A DNA stretch of 64,000 bases from Maricurvus nonylphenolicus (GCF_042854845.1 NZ_AP031498.1:1736001-1800000); one strand, 5' to 3'. Positions 36,006 through 44,270 are shown, counted from the first letter of the stretch. Numbers and translations are program-made. The notes: a model not told the origin generated them from the sequence alone.

Positions 36006-37040
36006 ATGAGTGATACAGCTATACGTAACCGTCCCTTCTTTCAGGCAATGGTAGAAGGTATTGAGCAGGAAATGGAACGCGATGAAACCGTTTTCTGCAT
36101 GGGTGAAGACATTGGCAAGATGGGTGGTGTTTTCCAGTCCACTGCTGGTTTGATGCAAAAATTTGGTGAAGATCGGGTGATGGACACTCCCATTTCTGAA
36201 ACCGCCATGATGGGCGCAGCATTAGGTGCAGCGGTGGAAGGTTATCGACCCATTGTGGAATTGATGTTCGTTGATTTTATGGGCGTCTGCTTTGGTCAGA
36301 TTATGAATGAAATCAGCAAGGTAGCCTATATGTCTGGTGGCAATGTCAATGCGCCGCTGGTGATTACCGCGAGTACCGGTGGTGGTTTTTCCGATGCTGC
36401 CCAACACTCACAAACCCTGCACGGTTTGTTTGCCCATGTACCTGGTTTAAAGGTGGTTGCGCCGTCTAATCCGCACGATGCCAAAGGCCTGATGATCAGT
36501 GCTATTCGCGATAATAACCCGGTCGTTTACTTGTTCCATAAGGCCATTATGGGCTTACCTGTGATGGGGTATATCGATGTCGAAATCGATAACCATGTGC
36601 CGGAAGAAAGCTACGCGATTCCGTTGGGCGAAGCGCGGATTGTCCGAGAAGGTACCGATGTCACGATCGTTGGCCTGTCACAAACGGTACAAAAAGCTGC
36701 AGTTGCGGCGGAACAGTTGGCCGAGCAGGGTATCTCTGCGGAAGTGATTGACCCCAGAACCCTGGTGCCTCTGGATATCGATAGCATCGTTGCTTCGGTG
36801 CAAAAAACCGGTCGCTTGCTCGTGGTTGATGAGGATTATCTGCACTATGGCATGACAGGGGAGCTATCCGCTGTGATCGCCGAGCGTTTGGACTCCATTA
36901 AATTGAAATCCCCTGTCAAACGCTTGGGTATTAATGGTGTATCCATTCCCTATTCACGCCCGTTGGAGCAGGCGGCAATCCCTCAGGTTGAGCATATTGT
37001 TGAGGAAGTTGCCGCCATGATGGAAGTTTCCGTTTTATAA
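36006..37040 (+). CDS. 2-oxoacid/acetoin dehydrogenase E1, beta subunit
   Basis: This 344-residue transketolase-like protein pairs with the alpha subunit to form the E1 active site. It has GEDIGKMGGVFQST, DTPISETAMMGAALGAA and the C-terminal domain with VVDEDYLHYGMTGELSA. Length and motif order are normal for the family. The AGAGAGAA site fits the ATG at 36006. The lipoyl-domain gene follows after 37 bases. Confidence 0.92.
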   Translation: MSDTAIRNRPFFQAMVEGIEQEMERDETVFCMGEDIGKMGGVFQSTAGLMQKFGEDRVMDTPISETAMMGAALGAAVEGYRPIVELMFVDFMGVCFGQIMNEISKVAYMSGGNVNAPLVITASTGGGFSDAAQHSQTLHGLFAHVPGLKVVAPSNPHDAKGLMISAIRDNNPVVYLFHKAIMGLPVMGYIDVEIDNHVPEESYAIPLGEARIVREGTDVTIVGLSQTVQKAAVAAEQLAEQGISAEVIDPRTLVPLDIDSIVASVQKTGRLLVVDEDYLHYGMTGELSAVIAERLDSIKLKSPVKRLGINGVSIPYSRPLEQAAIPQVEHIVEEVAAMMEVSVL

Positions 37041-37077
37041 CCCCCGTTAGTAGCTAGACTAAATAGAGAAATACAAG

Positions 37078-37320
37078 ATGGCAGAGATAACATTAAATGG
37101 CGAAGCCTGGGAAGGCGTAGAAGCTGGTACTGAGGCATTACTGGATGAGTGGTTGGTTGCTGAGGGCGATACTGTAGAGGCCGGTCAGGTAATTGCCCGT
37201 GTGGTTTTGGTAAAAGCCAACCATGAAATCGAAGCGCCTGTCGGCGGAACGGTAAGTGCTATTACTGTTACCGAAGAAGCCTACTTTGTTGAAGGCACCG
37301 TGCTGGCAACCATTGGCTAA
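37078..37320 (+). CDS. Stand-alone lipoyl carrier protein
   Basis: This 80-residue protein is a single lipoyl domain. The likely lipoylated residue is Lys46, in VVLVKANHEIEAP, and the second half (GTVSAITVTEEAYFVEGTVL) completes the beta-barrel repeat. In most 2-oxoacid dehydrogenases this domain is fused to the E2 core; here it is a separate gene 25 bases before the core. It should carry acyl groups between E1 and E2 in the cytoplasm. The lipoate ligase gene two genes downstream is the probable modifying enzyme. Confidence 0.88.
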   Translation: MAEITLNGEAWEGVEAGTEALLDEWLVAEGDTVEAGQVIARVVLVKANHEIEAPVGGTVSAITVTEEAYFVEGTVLATIG

Positions 37321-37345
37321 TCGCAGAATAACCAAGGCTAATAAC

Positions 37346-38050
37346 ATGACAGAAGTGCTCGAAGATCAACACATTGAGTCTATTCCGCTAAAAGGCATTC
37401 GCGGCATTATCGCCAAATCCCTCAGCGGTGCCTGGCAGGCGCCCAGGGTCGCTCAGACCCTTGAAGTGAATTTGCGTGATGTGATGCCATTGATTCCTGC
37501 GATGCGCGAAGCATCCGGAAAGAAAATCACTATCACCCATATTTTGTTAAAAGTACTTGCTCAGGTCCTGCCAGAACACAAAGGTCTCAATGGCATTGTT
37601 TCTGACAAAACAATTGAACATTGGCAGTCAGTGAACCTTGGTGTTGCCGTAAATACTGAGGTGGGTGTTGTTGTTCCTGTGGTTGAGTATGCCAACGAAA
37701 AAACACTGGAAACGATTGTTGATGAGATGGGTATGCTTGCCAACAAGGCGCGCCAAGGCAGCTTGCCTGCGTCCGCTTATCAAGGCGGCAGCTTTACGGT
37801 AAGTACTTTGGGAATGACCGGGATTGACTGGTTTACCCCGGTATTAAACCCACCCCAAATTGCCATTCTGGGTGTTGGAGCGGTAAAGCAGAAACCCTGG
37901 GTTGTCGAGGGTAAGGTTGAGGCCTGCCCTGTGATGGCGTTGAGCTTGGTATTTGATCACCGGGCACTGGACGGTTATCAGGCGGGATTGTTTTTGGCGG
38001 ATCTAGGCAGGCGTTTAGAAGCTATTACCGCGGAGGCGTTACAGGGCTAA
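37346..38050 (+). CDS. E2 acyltransferase catalytic core without lipoyl or binding domain
   Basis: This 234-residue protein starts almost directly at the catalytic domain (IPLKGIRGIIAKSLSGAW). It ends with the active-site segment SLVFDHRALDG, where His205 and Asp209 are the expected catalytic pair. No lipoyl domain, flexible linker or peripheral-subunit-binding domain precedes it. The ATG at 37346 is the natural start; a frame open upstream from 37256 overlaps the lipoyl gene and is unrelated. Its stop shares one base with the next gene. No E3 (dihydrolipoamide dehydrogenase) is encoded in the window. Confidence 0.9.
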   Translation: MTEVLEDQHIESIPLKGIRGIIAKSLSGAWQAPRVAQTLEVNLRDVMPLIPAMREASGKKITITHILLKVLAQVLPEHKGLNGIVSDKTIEHWQSVNLGVAVNTEVGVVVPVVEYANEKTLETIVDEMGMLANKARQGSLPASAYQGGSFTVSTLGMTGIDWFTPVLNPPQIAILGVGAVKQKPWVVEGKVEACPVMALSLVFDHRALDGYQAGLFLADLGRRLEAITAEALQG

Positions 38051-38772
38051 TGTCGATGGTGGAGGTTAAGTGTTTTAGTGGCAGTGCAGTTGAAGAGCAA
38101 GAGGCCCTGATTGCGTGCCTGGATGCTGAACCCTCCAAGGCTGAATTATGGCTTTGGCTGTACGACCAGCCCTCCATCATTTTGGGTTGCAGCCAGCGTC
38201 GACAACTTGAAACCTGGCAACAAGCTGTTATCGACAAAGGTTACAACGTTGATGTGATGGCTCGCAGAGCTGGCGGTGGGGTCGTACTTGCTGGAACCAA
38301 TATGTTAAGTGCCAGCTTGATTTTGCCTCACGATAAAAAAGACATTGGCCTTGTCGCCAGTTTTGAATGGTTTGGTCGAGCCTGGCAGGCTGCGCTCAAA
38401 GCTCAAGGTATTAACAGCAGTTTAGCGGTGGCGGAAGACTTCGCCGATTTCAAGAAACAGGCAGCAGAGTATATTGATTGGATTTGTTTTGCCGGTTTAT
38501 CCCATGGCGAATTATTGGATTCCGAAGGCAAAAAACTGGTGGGTCTAGCCCAGATTCGCAAGCGCCATGCCACGGCTATTGTCAGCGGTTTGATCACCGG
38601 GCAGCAGAATTGGGACATGATTATTGATCTTTATCCTGGCCTAACGGCAAGTGAAGGGAAATTGGCCTTAGCTAAGCTGGATAACATGGTTGCCTCATCC
38701 GGTTTGAGTTTGGATAAAACAACCTTAGCCCATGATCTGGTGTCGACATTAAATACTGAATATCTCATGTAA
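38050..38772 (+). CDS. Lipoate-protein ligase-like protein (LplA/LipB/BPL fold)
   Basis: This 240-residue protein has the key fold motifs: a Cys/Gln strand (IILGCSQRRQ), the RRAGGGVVL motif near residue 75, and KKLVGLAQIRKRHA near residue 163. Such enzymes attach lipoate, or transfer octanoate, to a lipoyl domain Lys. The location right after the carrier and E2 core, overlapping the E2 stop by one base (TAATG), points to a dedicated ligase for this complex. It is shorter than E. coli LplA and seems to lack its C-terminal accessory domain. Confidence 0.85.
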   Translation: MSMVEVKCFSGSAVEEQEALIACLDAEPSKAELWLWLYDQPSIILGCSQRRQLETWQQAVIDKGYNVDVMARRAGGGVVLAGTNMLSASLILPHDKKDIGLVASFEWFGRAWQAALKAQGINSSLAVAEDFADFKKQAAEYIDWICFAGLSHGELLDSEGKKLVGLAQIRKRHATAIVSGLITGQQNWDMIIDLYPGLTASEGKLALAKLDNMVASSGLSLDKTTLAHDLVSTLNTEYLM

Positions 38773-38835
38773 TACCTTGCAGAAATGGAGGTGTTAAAAA
38801 GTGAAATTTAAAAAAGTTATTGTAGGTGGATAGTT

Positions 38836-39624
38836 ATGACTGATAGTTGGATAGCTTATCAAGGTAAGGTGTTTGATCTTAGTGGAGGCGAGTTACAAAA
38901 GCATTGGATTAAAATGCATGCCGGTAATTTGGAACCCTTTCCAGCGGAAGCTGCTGTACAGGACGCCTGGCGAGCCTACCATGAGGGACGTTTTGCCGAG
39001 GCTGTAGCGCTGGGCAAGCAGGCAGGTGGTAGAGGATTGATTGCTGCGGCTTTTGCCGCGACGATTTATACGCAATATGTGGCGGCTGACGAAGACAAAG
39101 AAGCGCTCTTTAAACAGGCTATCGAGATTTCAGAAGCAGCATTGGAGGCTAATCCTGACAGTGCCAATGCGCATTATATGTATGCGGTATCCGTAGGCCG
39201 CTACAGCCAGTTTATCAATATTATTGAAGCCTTGGCTCAGGGCATTGCGACCAAAATTAAAGATGCGATTTTAAAGTGTCTGGAATTGGAACCCGGTCAT
39301 GTGGAAGGCATGGTGACCTATGCTGGCTGGAATGCGGAGATTGTGGATAAAGCCGGTTCCATGATGGCCAATCTGACCTATGGCGCCAAAAAGCAGCAAG
39401 CCATGGATACCTTTGAGGAAGCTTTGGCATTAAAAATCGATTCACCTGTACCGGCTATTGAAATGGCTAACGGTATCTTGCTCATGTACGGTGATTTGGA
39501 ACGTGAGCGTGCGGAAGCACTGTTAAGTTCGGCTGTTGCTGTAGAGCCAGCAGATGCCATGCAGTATCTGGATATTGAAAAGGCCAAGGCGTTATTGGCT
39601 GAGCTGCCGGAAATGACATTCTAG
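38836..39624 (+). CDS. Helical-repeat (TPR-like) protein of unknown function
   Basis: This 262-residue protein is built of amphipathic helices in TPR-like pairs, for example AYHEGRFAEAVALGKQAGG near residue 47, LFKQAIEISEAALEANPDSA near residue 93 and AMDTFEEALALKIDSPVPAI near residue 195. There is no signal peptide. It follows the lipoate ligase by 63 bases and ends before a terminator, so it may be the last gene of the dehydrogenase operon. A scaffold or chaperone role is possible but not shown. Confidence 0.7.
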   Translation: MTDSWIAYQGKVFDLSGGELQKHWIKMHAGNLEPFPAEAAVQDAWRAYHEGRFAEAVALGKQAGGRGLIAAAFAATIYTQYVAADEDKEALFKQAIEISEAALEANPDSANAHYMYAVSVGRYSQFINIIEALAQGIATKIKDAILKCLELEPGHVEGMVTYAGWNAEIVDKAGSMMANLTYGAKKQQAMDTFEEALALKIDSPVPAIEMANGILLMYGDLERERAEALLSSAVAVEPADAMQYLDIEKAKALLAELPEMTF

Positions 39625-39636
39625 TTTATTCTTCTG

Positions 39637-39667
39637 GGGCGACGGTATAGTCGCCCTTGCTTTTATC
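39637..39667 (+). terminator. Bidirectional-looking terminator between convergent genes
   Basis: Seven-base arms GGGCGAC (39637-39643) and GTCGCCC (39650-39656) form a compact hairpin followed by TTGCTTTTATC. It separates the TPR-like gene from the convergent AraC gene. Confidence 0.75.
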
Positions 39668-39680
39668 TTTCCATATCGTT

Positions 39681-40688
39681 CTAGTGTGTGTTGCACTTCT
39701 CGCGCCATTCTTGAGGCGATGTTCCTGTATGTCGTTTAAAGGCTCGAGAAAATACACTGGGTTCTGCATAGCCCAGCATATCCGAGAGCTGGGTTAGGGG
39801 GATCTGTGATTCTTGCAGATAGCGCTTGGCCTGCTCAAAACGTACCTGGTCCAGCAGCTCTTTGAATGTATGGCCTTCCTCTTTGAGTTGTCTTTGTAAA
39901 CGTCTGCGAGTGGTAGATAACAGTTCGGCAGCCTTATCAATATTCACGGCGTCAGTGAAAAGCAATTGGCAAATTAAATTCTTAACCTGGTGGGAAAGAC
40001 TTTCGCTATGGCTTTGTATTTTTTGTTCCAGATGCTCTTTCAAAATGCGGTGTAGTTGTGGATTGGCATCGCTGATAGGTTTCTTTAATATCGAAGCGCT
40101 GAAGACCATAGCATTGACTTCCTGGTCATACTCAATCGGGCAGCCAAAATGTCGTCTAAGGCTAAGATCGTCAGCGGGTTTTTTGGTAGCGCACAAGATG
40201 CGTTCGGGATTCCACGATGGGCCACACATAATGCGCAAAATGTTGACGCCAATACCACAGCTTAAAAATAGTTGTTGATGGGTTGAAACATCGATATCAC
40301 TTTTTACCAAAAAAGTAATTTCTGCACGGTCTCCATCGGTTGTGAGCTTGAGGTCGGCCCCCTCGTTATGCACATGAAAGTAGGTCTTCAAGTGTTTAAG
40401 TGCCGTGGCAATGTTAGGGGAAGACTCCATGATAAAACCAATGGGGCCTAGCATGTCGAGTTTTTGGTGTTGTGAAAGTTGAACACCAAAATCTGCGCGT
40501 CCACTCATTTCGGCCGACAGATTGAGTAACTTTAAAAATGCCGTATAGGATATGAGGCGGTCTTCATCTTCGAGTACATCGGTTGGCAAACCAACACTAT
40601 TTAGCATGATTTGTGGAGACAAACCGAGAGACTCACAGGTTGGGTGAAATCCCTTTAAACTGCCAGCTCGCACCATATACTCTCTCAT
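39681..40688 (-). CDS. AraC family regulator (candidate regulator of the catabolic block)
   Basis: This protein of about 335 residues has an N-terminal AraC_E-type sensing domain (SLGLSPQIMLNSVGLPTDVL). Its C-terminal helix-turn-helix pair contains NIDKAAELLSTTRRRLQRQL and LSDMLGYAEPSVFSRAFKRH. The ATG at 40688 is the likely start; alternatives are at 40712 and 40676. It is divergent from the envelope operon and convergent with the dehydrogenase operon. As the only regulator inside the 22.8-44.2 kb block, it is the best candidate for binding the shared AGTCAAG elements, including the one at 40776-40786 beside its own gene. Confidence 0.9.
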   Translation of the reverse strand: MREYMVRAGSLKGFHPTCESLGLSPQIMLNSVGLPTDVLEDEDRLISYTAFLKLLNLSAEMSGRADFGVQLSQHQKLDMLGPIGFIMESSPNIATALKHLKTYFHVHNEGADLKLTTDGDRAEITFLVKSDIDVSTHQQLFLSCGIGVNILRIMCGPSWNPERILCATKKPADDLSLRRHFGCPIEYDQEVNAMVFSASILKKPISDANPQLHRILKEHLEQKIQSHSESLSHQVKNLICQLLFTDAVNIDKAAELLSTTRRRLQRQLKEEGHTFKELLDQVRFEQAKRYLQESQIPLTQLSDMLGYAEPSVFSRAFKRHTGTSPQEWREKCNTH

Positions 40689-40775
40689 AGGGCACCTGTA
40701 TGTAGTGATCACAGATCGTGTTTGATTGTGGGGTACTTTCTTATCATTATTAGACTAGTATTCTTGTGCCGGTAC

Positions 40776-40786
40776 CTAAAGTCAAG
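40776..40786 (+). promoter_or_regulatory. CTAAAGTCAAG element upstream of the envelope operon
   Basis: The 11 bases are identical to 22786-22796 before the sulfatase gene. The element sits between the divergent AraC gene and the PpiC-like gene, about 90 bases from the AraC start. If the PpiC-like gene started at GTG 40766 the element would be inside it, which favours a later start. Regulation is inferred. Confidence 0.4.
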
Positions 40787-40816
40787 CCGGTGAAATTATC
40801 CCGTAATATCCTTTCA

Positions 40817-41710
40817 ATGCCCAATAATCGTGTTGAGAAAATGCTGAAAACTAAGCGTGTGAATATTCTGATGAGTGTGTTGGTAATCGGTGTGATACTG
40901 ATATCCATGGGTACTTTTCAGGTAGCCCAAAATACTTCTCGTCAGCATTATCTGGTTTCTTATTCTGGCGGTGGCATTACCCAGCTGCAGCTTGATGATA
41001 CCAGGCGGTCATTTACAGCAAGTGATGAGGTTGATGATAAACACTTGCTTGATTTTCTGATAGATGAGGCGCTTCTGGTTGAGCGGGCTAAGGCACTGGG
41101 GGTTGTCGAATCTGATACGACCATCCGCAAGGCATTATCACGCAGCCTGATTGATCAGGCCTCCCGCGAAGCGGTAGCTGAGGTTCCTTCAACCGCTGAA
41201 TTGGAAGCGTTTTATCGTAATCATAAAGCACTGTTCCAGAGCGCTGAGAAAACACGTATAAAAGTTTTTCTTCTTAAAGAAAATAGTAATAACGGAACGC
41301 AGGTCCAGGCAGTGCGAGATCGCTTGTTACAGCAAGAAAATATCTCCGAGTATTTATCCCCCTATATTTCGGCTTTACCCTCCGGCTATATCAATCTTTC
41401 GGCTCTGCCGAAGTATATTGGTCCGAGTCTGGCGTTAGCTGCTGCAAGCTTGCGAAAAGGGGATGTATCCCAACCGATAGTTGTTGGCGAAAAGATCTAC
41501 CTGATTTCTTGTGGCGGTTATATCGAATCCCAGGCATTGGCTTTTGCAGAGGTTAAGGATGAGGTGTTACTGGAGTTCCAGCGTCGACAACGCGATAAAG
41601 CCTTGCGAAACCTGTTGAATGACTTGTGGGACAAGTCGTCAATAACGATTACGGAGCAATTGGGTTTTACGGTCAAGGATATTCAGCAGGGAGATAGTAC
41701 CGATGGTTAA
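40817..41710 (+). CDS. Membrane-anchored parvulin-like peptidyl-prolyl isomerase (PpiC/SurA-like)
   Basis: About 297 residues from an ATG at 40817; starts at 40766 (GTG) and 40841 (ATG) are also possible. An N-terminal anchor (NILMSVLVIGVILISMG) is followed by a SurA-like N-terminal helical region with LLDFLIDEALLVERAKALGV and an extended charged helix. A degenerate parvulin region follows, with LRKGDVSQPIVVGEKIYLIS. Such proteins fold or hold exported proteins in the periplasm. The stop overlaps the next gene by 8 bases. The cluster suggests it helps assembly of the cluster's own envelope proteins. Confidence 0.7.
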   Translation: MPNNRVEKMLKTKRVNILMSVLVIGVILISMGTFQVAQNTSRQHYLVSYSGGGITQLQLDDTRRSFTASDEVDDKHLLDFLIDEALLVERAKALGVVESDTTIRKALSRSLIDQASREAVAEVPSTAELEAFYRNHKALFQSAEKTRIKVFLLKENSNNGTQVQAVRDRLLQQENISEYLSPYISALPSGYINLSALPKYIGPSLALAAASLRKGDVSQPIVVGEKIYLISCGGYIESQALAFAEVKDEVLLEFQRRQRDKALRNLLNDLWDKSSITITEQLGFTVKDIQQGDSTDG

Positions 41711-42269
41711 CAAGCAAATGTACTTTCTGTTGGCATGTGTTTTTGTTGGGGCTGCTGCGGCTATTTGGCAAAGTGATCGATTAGAATCGGCTACGGTCTT
41801 AGCCAGTGATACTGTTGCGCAGGTAAATGGTCATCCCATTCGTCTGGTGGATTACAGTCGCACCCTGGATGCTATAGCGGATGATCGCCGTGAAGAGCTA
41901 AGCGATATTGACCGACAGTTTGTTTTACGCCGCTTGATAGAAGAAGAGCTTTTAGTACAGGAAGCTATCCAGCTGGATATGATTACTGACAAGAGAAACG
42001 TAAGGCGTTTGGTTGCAGAGGTGATGCTGGATTCTATTGTGGCGAACCTGGATGTTGTAGAACCTACAGATAAGGAAATTGAGGAAACTTATCAGCGTGT
42101 GATTAGCAGGGATGGCATGTCAGTCGGTGACAAGGCTAAGTTAGATCAGCTTCGTCCTGCATTGATAGCTTTGATCAAACAAGAACACCAAAGCCGGGAG
42201 TTAAATGACTACACGGCGTGGATGCGACGTCAGGCTAACCTGCAATATCATACGAGTGAGGTTAACTAG
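41703..42269 (+). CDS. Small SurA-N-like periplasmic or anchored protein
   Basis: This 188-residue protein has an N-terminal hydrophobic anchor or signal segment (MYFLLACVFVGAAAAIW). A helical region resembles the SurA/PpiC chaperone N-domain, with VNGHPIRLVDYSRTLDAI and FVLRRLIEEELLVQEAIQLD. No catalytic parvulin domain is seen, so it is probably a chaperone-like partner of the preceding protein. It overlaps that gene by 8 bases and is 4 bases from the HupE-like gene. Function is otherwise unknown. Confidence 0.7.
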   Translation: MVNKQMYFLLACVFVGAAAAIWQSDRLESATVLASDTVAQVNGHPIRLVDYSRTLDAIADDRREELSDIDRQFVLRRLIEEELLVQEAIQLDMITDKRNVRRLVAEVMLDSIVANLDVVEPTDKEIEETYQRVISRDGMSVGDKAKLDQLRPALIALIKQEHQSRELNDYTAWMRRQANLQYHTSEVN

Positions 42270-42273
42270 CGAT

Positions 42274-43500
42274 ATGTTGATTCACACCTATCTACGATTT
42301 CTGCTGGTGTTTTTATTGTTGTGCAGTAGCAGTCTGGTCGATGCTCATTCTCGCAGCCAATCATTTTCCCGCTGGTCAATAGATAACAATCGGCTGGATT
42401 TTACCTTTACCGTAAGTGCCAGAGAGATTACGCGTTTGCCGCAAGTGGAAGGCAACCATTCAAGCCTGCAGGCACTGTTGGATAATCATCTGCGGCGCTC
42501 TATTTCTGTCTCTATTAATGAGAAGGCATGCGTATTCAAACAGCCGTTAACCTTTCTTGAACCTGGTAAAGGGCTACTCCGCGCTGAAGGAAGCTTCCTA
42601 TGCGATCAAACCGAGATTAAGGGCGAGGATGAGTTAAAAATTACCAACCATAGTTTTTTCACTGTCGCTCCCTCGCATATTCACTATGCGCGCATAGGGG
42701 CGCTCAATGAGATGCCTGCGGATTTTGTGCTGAGTAATGCGCGTCGGGAAGCGAAACTGAATTTGTTGGGTGACAGTGTAGAAGTCAGTAATAGCTTTCT
42801 GACCTATCTGGCATTAGGGGTAGAACATATTCTGCTGGGGGCCGATCACCTTATTTTTGTATTAACCCTGTTGTTGGTATCCCGAGGATGGCGTGGTGTT
42901 ATCTGGTTAATCAGCGGTTTTACTTTGGGGCATAGTTTGACCTTGGGGCTGGCGGCAACGGGTGTACTGATCCCCAATGTACCGGTGATTGAAGCGTTGA
43001 TTGGTTTTACGATTGCATTGGTGGCATTGGAGGCCTATCTACTCAGACAGCCTGGTTACAATGGTGTATTGGGCATTTGGGCTGCCGCTCTGTTGGTGAT
43101 GATAATCGCGAGTTTGATGGGCACACTTTCACTGTCATCGCTGGCGTTGGCTGGATTGCTACTGTTTAGTTTTGCGTATTTACGTTTAAGTCAGCAGTTA
43201 ACCGTTAACTTCCACTTGCACCTGGTGATGACAGGATTTTTTGGCCTTATTCACGGCTTTGGTTTTGCCAATGTATTGCTGGAAATTGGTCTGCCAGAAG
43301 AGCAGACATTACTGGCTCTTCTGGCCTTTAACCTGGGGGTTGAAGCTGGACAATTGGCCTTTTTGGGGGCTGTGCTCTTGTGTGTCCTGCTCTGCCGTAA
43401 AGTGAGGGTAGAGATTCATCAGCCTTTTGCAACGGCTACAGCAAGTCTTCTCTGTGGAATTGGCATATACTGGTTTGTGGAGCGGGCTTTATCTATCTAG
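42274..43500 (+). CDS. HupE/UreJ family membrane protein (metal permease-like)
   Basis: This protein of about 408 residues has a signal peptide (FLLVFLLLCSSSLVDAHS), a periplasmic domain of about 160 residues and a C-terminal domain with six or more hydrophobic segments. The HX5DH motif of nickel/cobalt permeases is seen as HILLGADH near residue 187, followed by GFTLGHSLTLGLAATGVL and LIHGFGFANVLLE. This supports divalent metal transport, though the family is mostly uncharacterised. The ATG at 42274 lies just after the previous stop and is preferred to the longer frame from 42205. Confidence 0.8.
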   Translation: MLIHTYLRFLLVFLLLCSSSLVDAHSRSQSFSRWSIDNNRLDFTFTVSAREITRLPQVEGNHSSLQALLDNHLRRSISVSINEKACVFKQPLTFLEPGKGLLRAEGSFLCDQTEIKGEDELKITNHSFFTVAPSHIHYARIGALNEMPADFVLSNARREAKLNLLGDSVEVSNSFLTYLALGVEHILLGADHLIFVLTLLLVSRGWRGVIWLISGFTLGHSLTLGLAATGVLIPNVPVIEALIGFTIALVALEAYLLRQPGYNGVLGIWAAALLVMIIASLMGTLSLSSLALAGLLLFSFAYLRLSQQLTVNFHLHLVMTGFFGLIHGFGFANVLLEIGLPEEQTLLALLAFNLGVEAGQLAFLGAVLLCVLLCRKVRVEIHQPFATATASLLCGIGIYWFVERALSI

Positions 43501-43532
43501 TGGATTACTGACGGGACAGCGGAACCTTTGCT

Positions 43533-44249
43533 ATGAGGCCATTTATTACCTGCATAATACTGTTTATGTTGTTGATAGGAGGCAGGCTTCAGGCGCAGGA
43601 AACTGTATTAAAAGAATCTATAGTGATTGCCTGCCCGGTGGGCAAATCGGACAAACTCTACCAAGTCGTTGAGACCTTATATCAACCGGTATTCGAGAAG
43701 CTTGCTTTACAGCTTGAATTACTTGAGGCACCAACTTCCAGAGCGGTTTCCCTGCTGGTGAATGGCTCCATTGATGGGATGTGTGGTATCAATCCATTAT
43801 TGTTGACCGGGGAGCAGCTGGAACATTTGATTCGGATTGATGTGCCGGTAGCCATTAGTCGTTTAGAGGTCTGGTCTCATACGCCAGCTGACGTCGAGCA
43901 TATTGATAGCCTACTAGGGCGTAAAGATGTTCGAGTTGGGCATATGCGCAGTCAAACCACGGTTGAGAACTATCTGAAAGCCTTGGGAGTTAAGTCGGCG
44001 GTAGCGTTAAACAATGCGAGGCAAGGGTTAAAAATGCTGGCAGCAAACCGGCTCGATTATGTCATTATCCCTCACCTTTATCATCGGCAGGAGCAAAGCT
44101 CGCTGGTAGATAGGTTTCATCGGGTCGGTATTATTGGTGAAACGACGATTTATCCTTACCTCCACAAATCACATACGGATTTAGCGGCCGATTTAAATCG
44201 TGAGCTGGAACTTCATCTCAAAACCTGGAAAAACCCACTGGTAGAGTAG
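43533..44249 (+). CDS. Periplasmic solute-binding protein-like, orphan
   Basis: This 238-residue protein has a signal peptide ending near RLQAQE (residues 18-23) and a two-lobed binding-protein pattern: IVIACPVGKSDKLYQVVETL near the start, LVNGSIDGMCGINPLLLTGE in the middle and MLAANRLDYVIIPHLYH in the second lobe. It resembles the SBP family 3/PhnD-like group. No permease or ATPase lies next to it. It is the last gene of the envelope operon, 32 bases after the HupE-like gene. The ligand is unknown. Confidence 0.7.
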   Translation: MRPFITCIILFMLLIGGRLQAQETVLKESIVIACPVGKSDKLYQVVETLYQPVFEKLALQLELLEAPTSRAVSLLVNGSIDGMCGINPLLLTGEQLEHLIRIDVPVAISRLEVWSHTPADVEHIDSLLGRKDVRVGHMRSQTTVENYLKALGVKSAVALNNARQGLKMLAANRLDYVIIPHLYHRQEQSSLVDRFHRVGIIGETTIYPYLHKSHTDLAADLNRELELHLKTWKNPLVE

Positions 44250-44254
44250 GCTAA

Positions 44255-44270
44255 GAGTCAGACCCCATTT
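44255..44270. repeat. Half copy of the GGGTCTGACCC repeat
   Basis: GAGTCAGACCCCATTT matches the right arm and downstream flank of the repeat at 22734-22765; the left arm is missing. It lies between the last gene of the accessory block and the acidic-protein gene, that is, at the proposed right boundary of the island. Confidence 0.6.

Noticed and set aside
40766..40816. GTG start for the PpiC-like gene
   Set aside because: The first residues are basic and unlike the anchored family start, and the shared CTAAAGTCAAG element would fall inside the gene; a later ATG is more likely.
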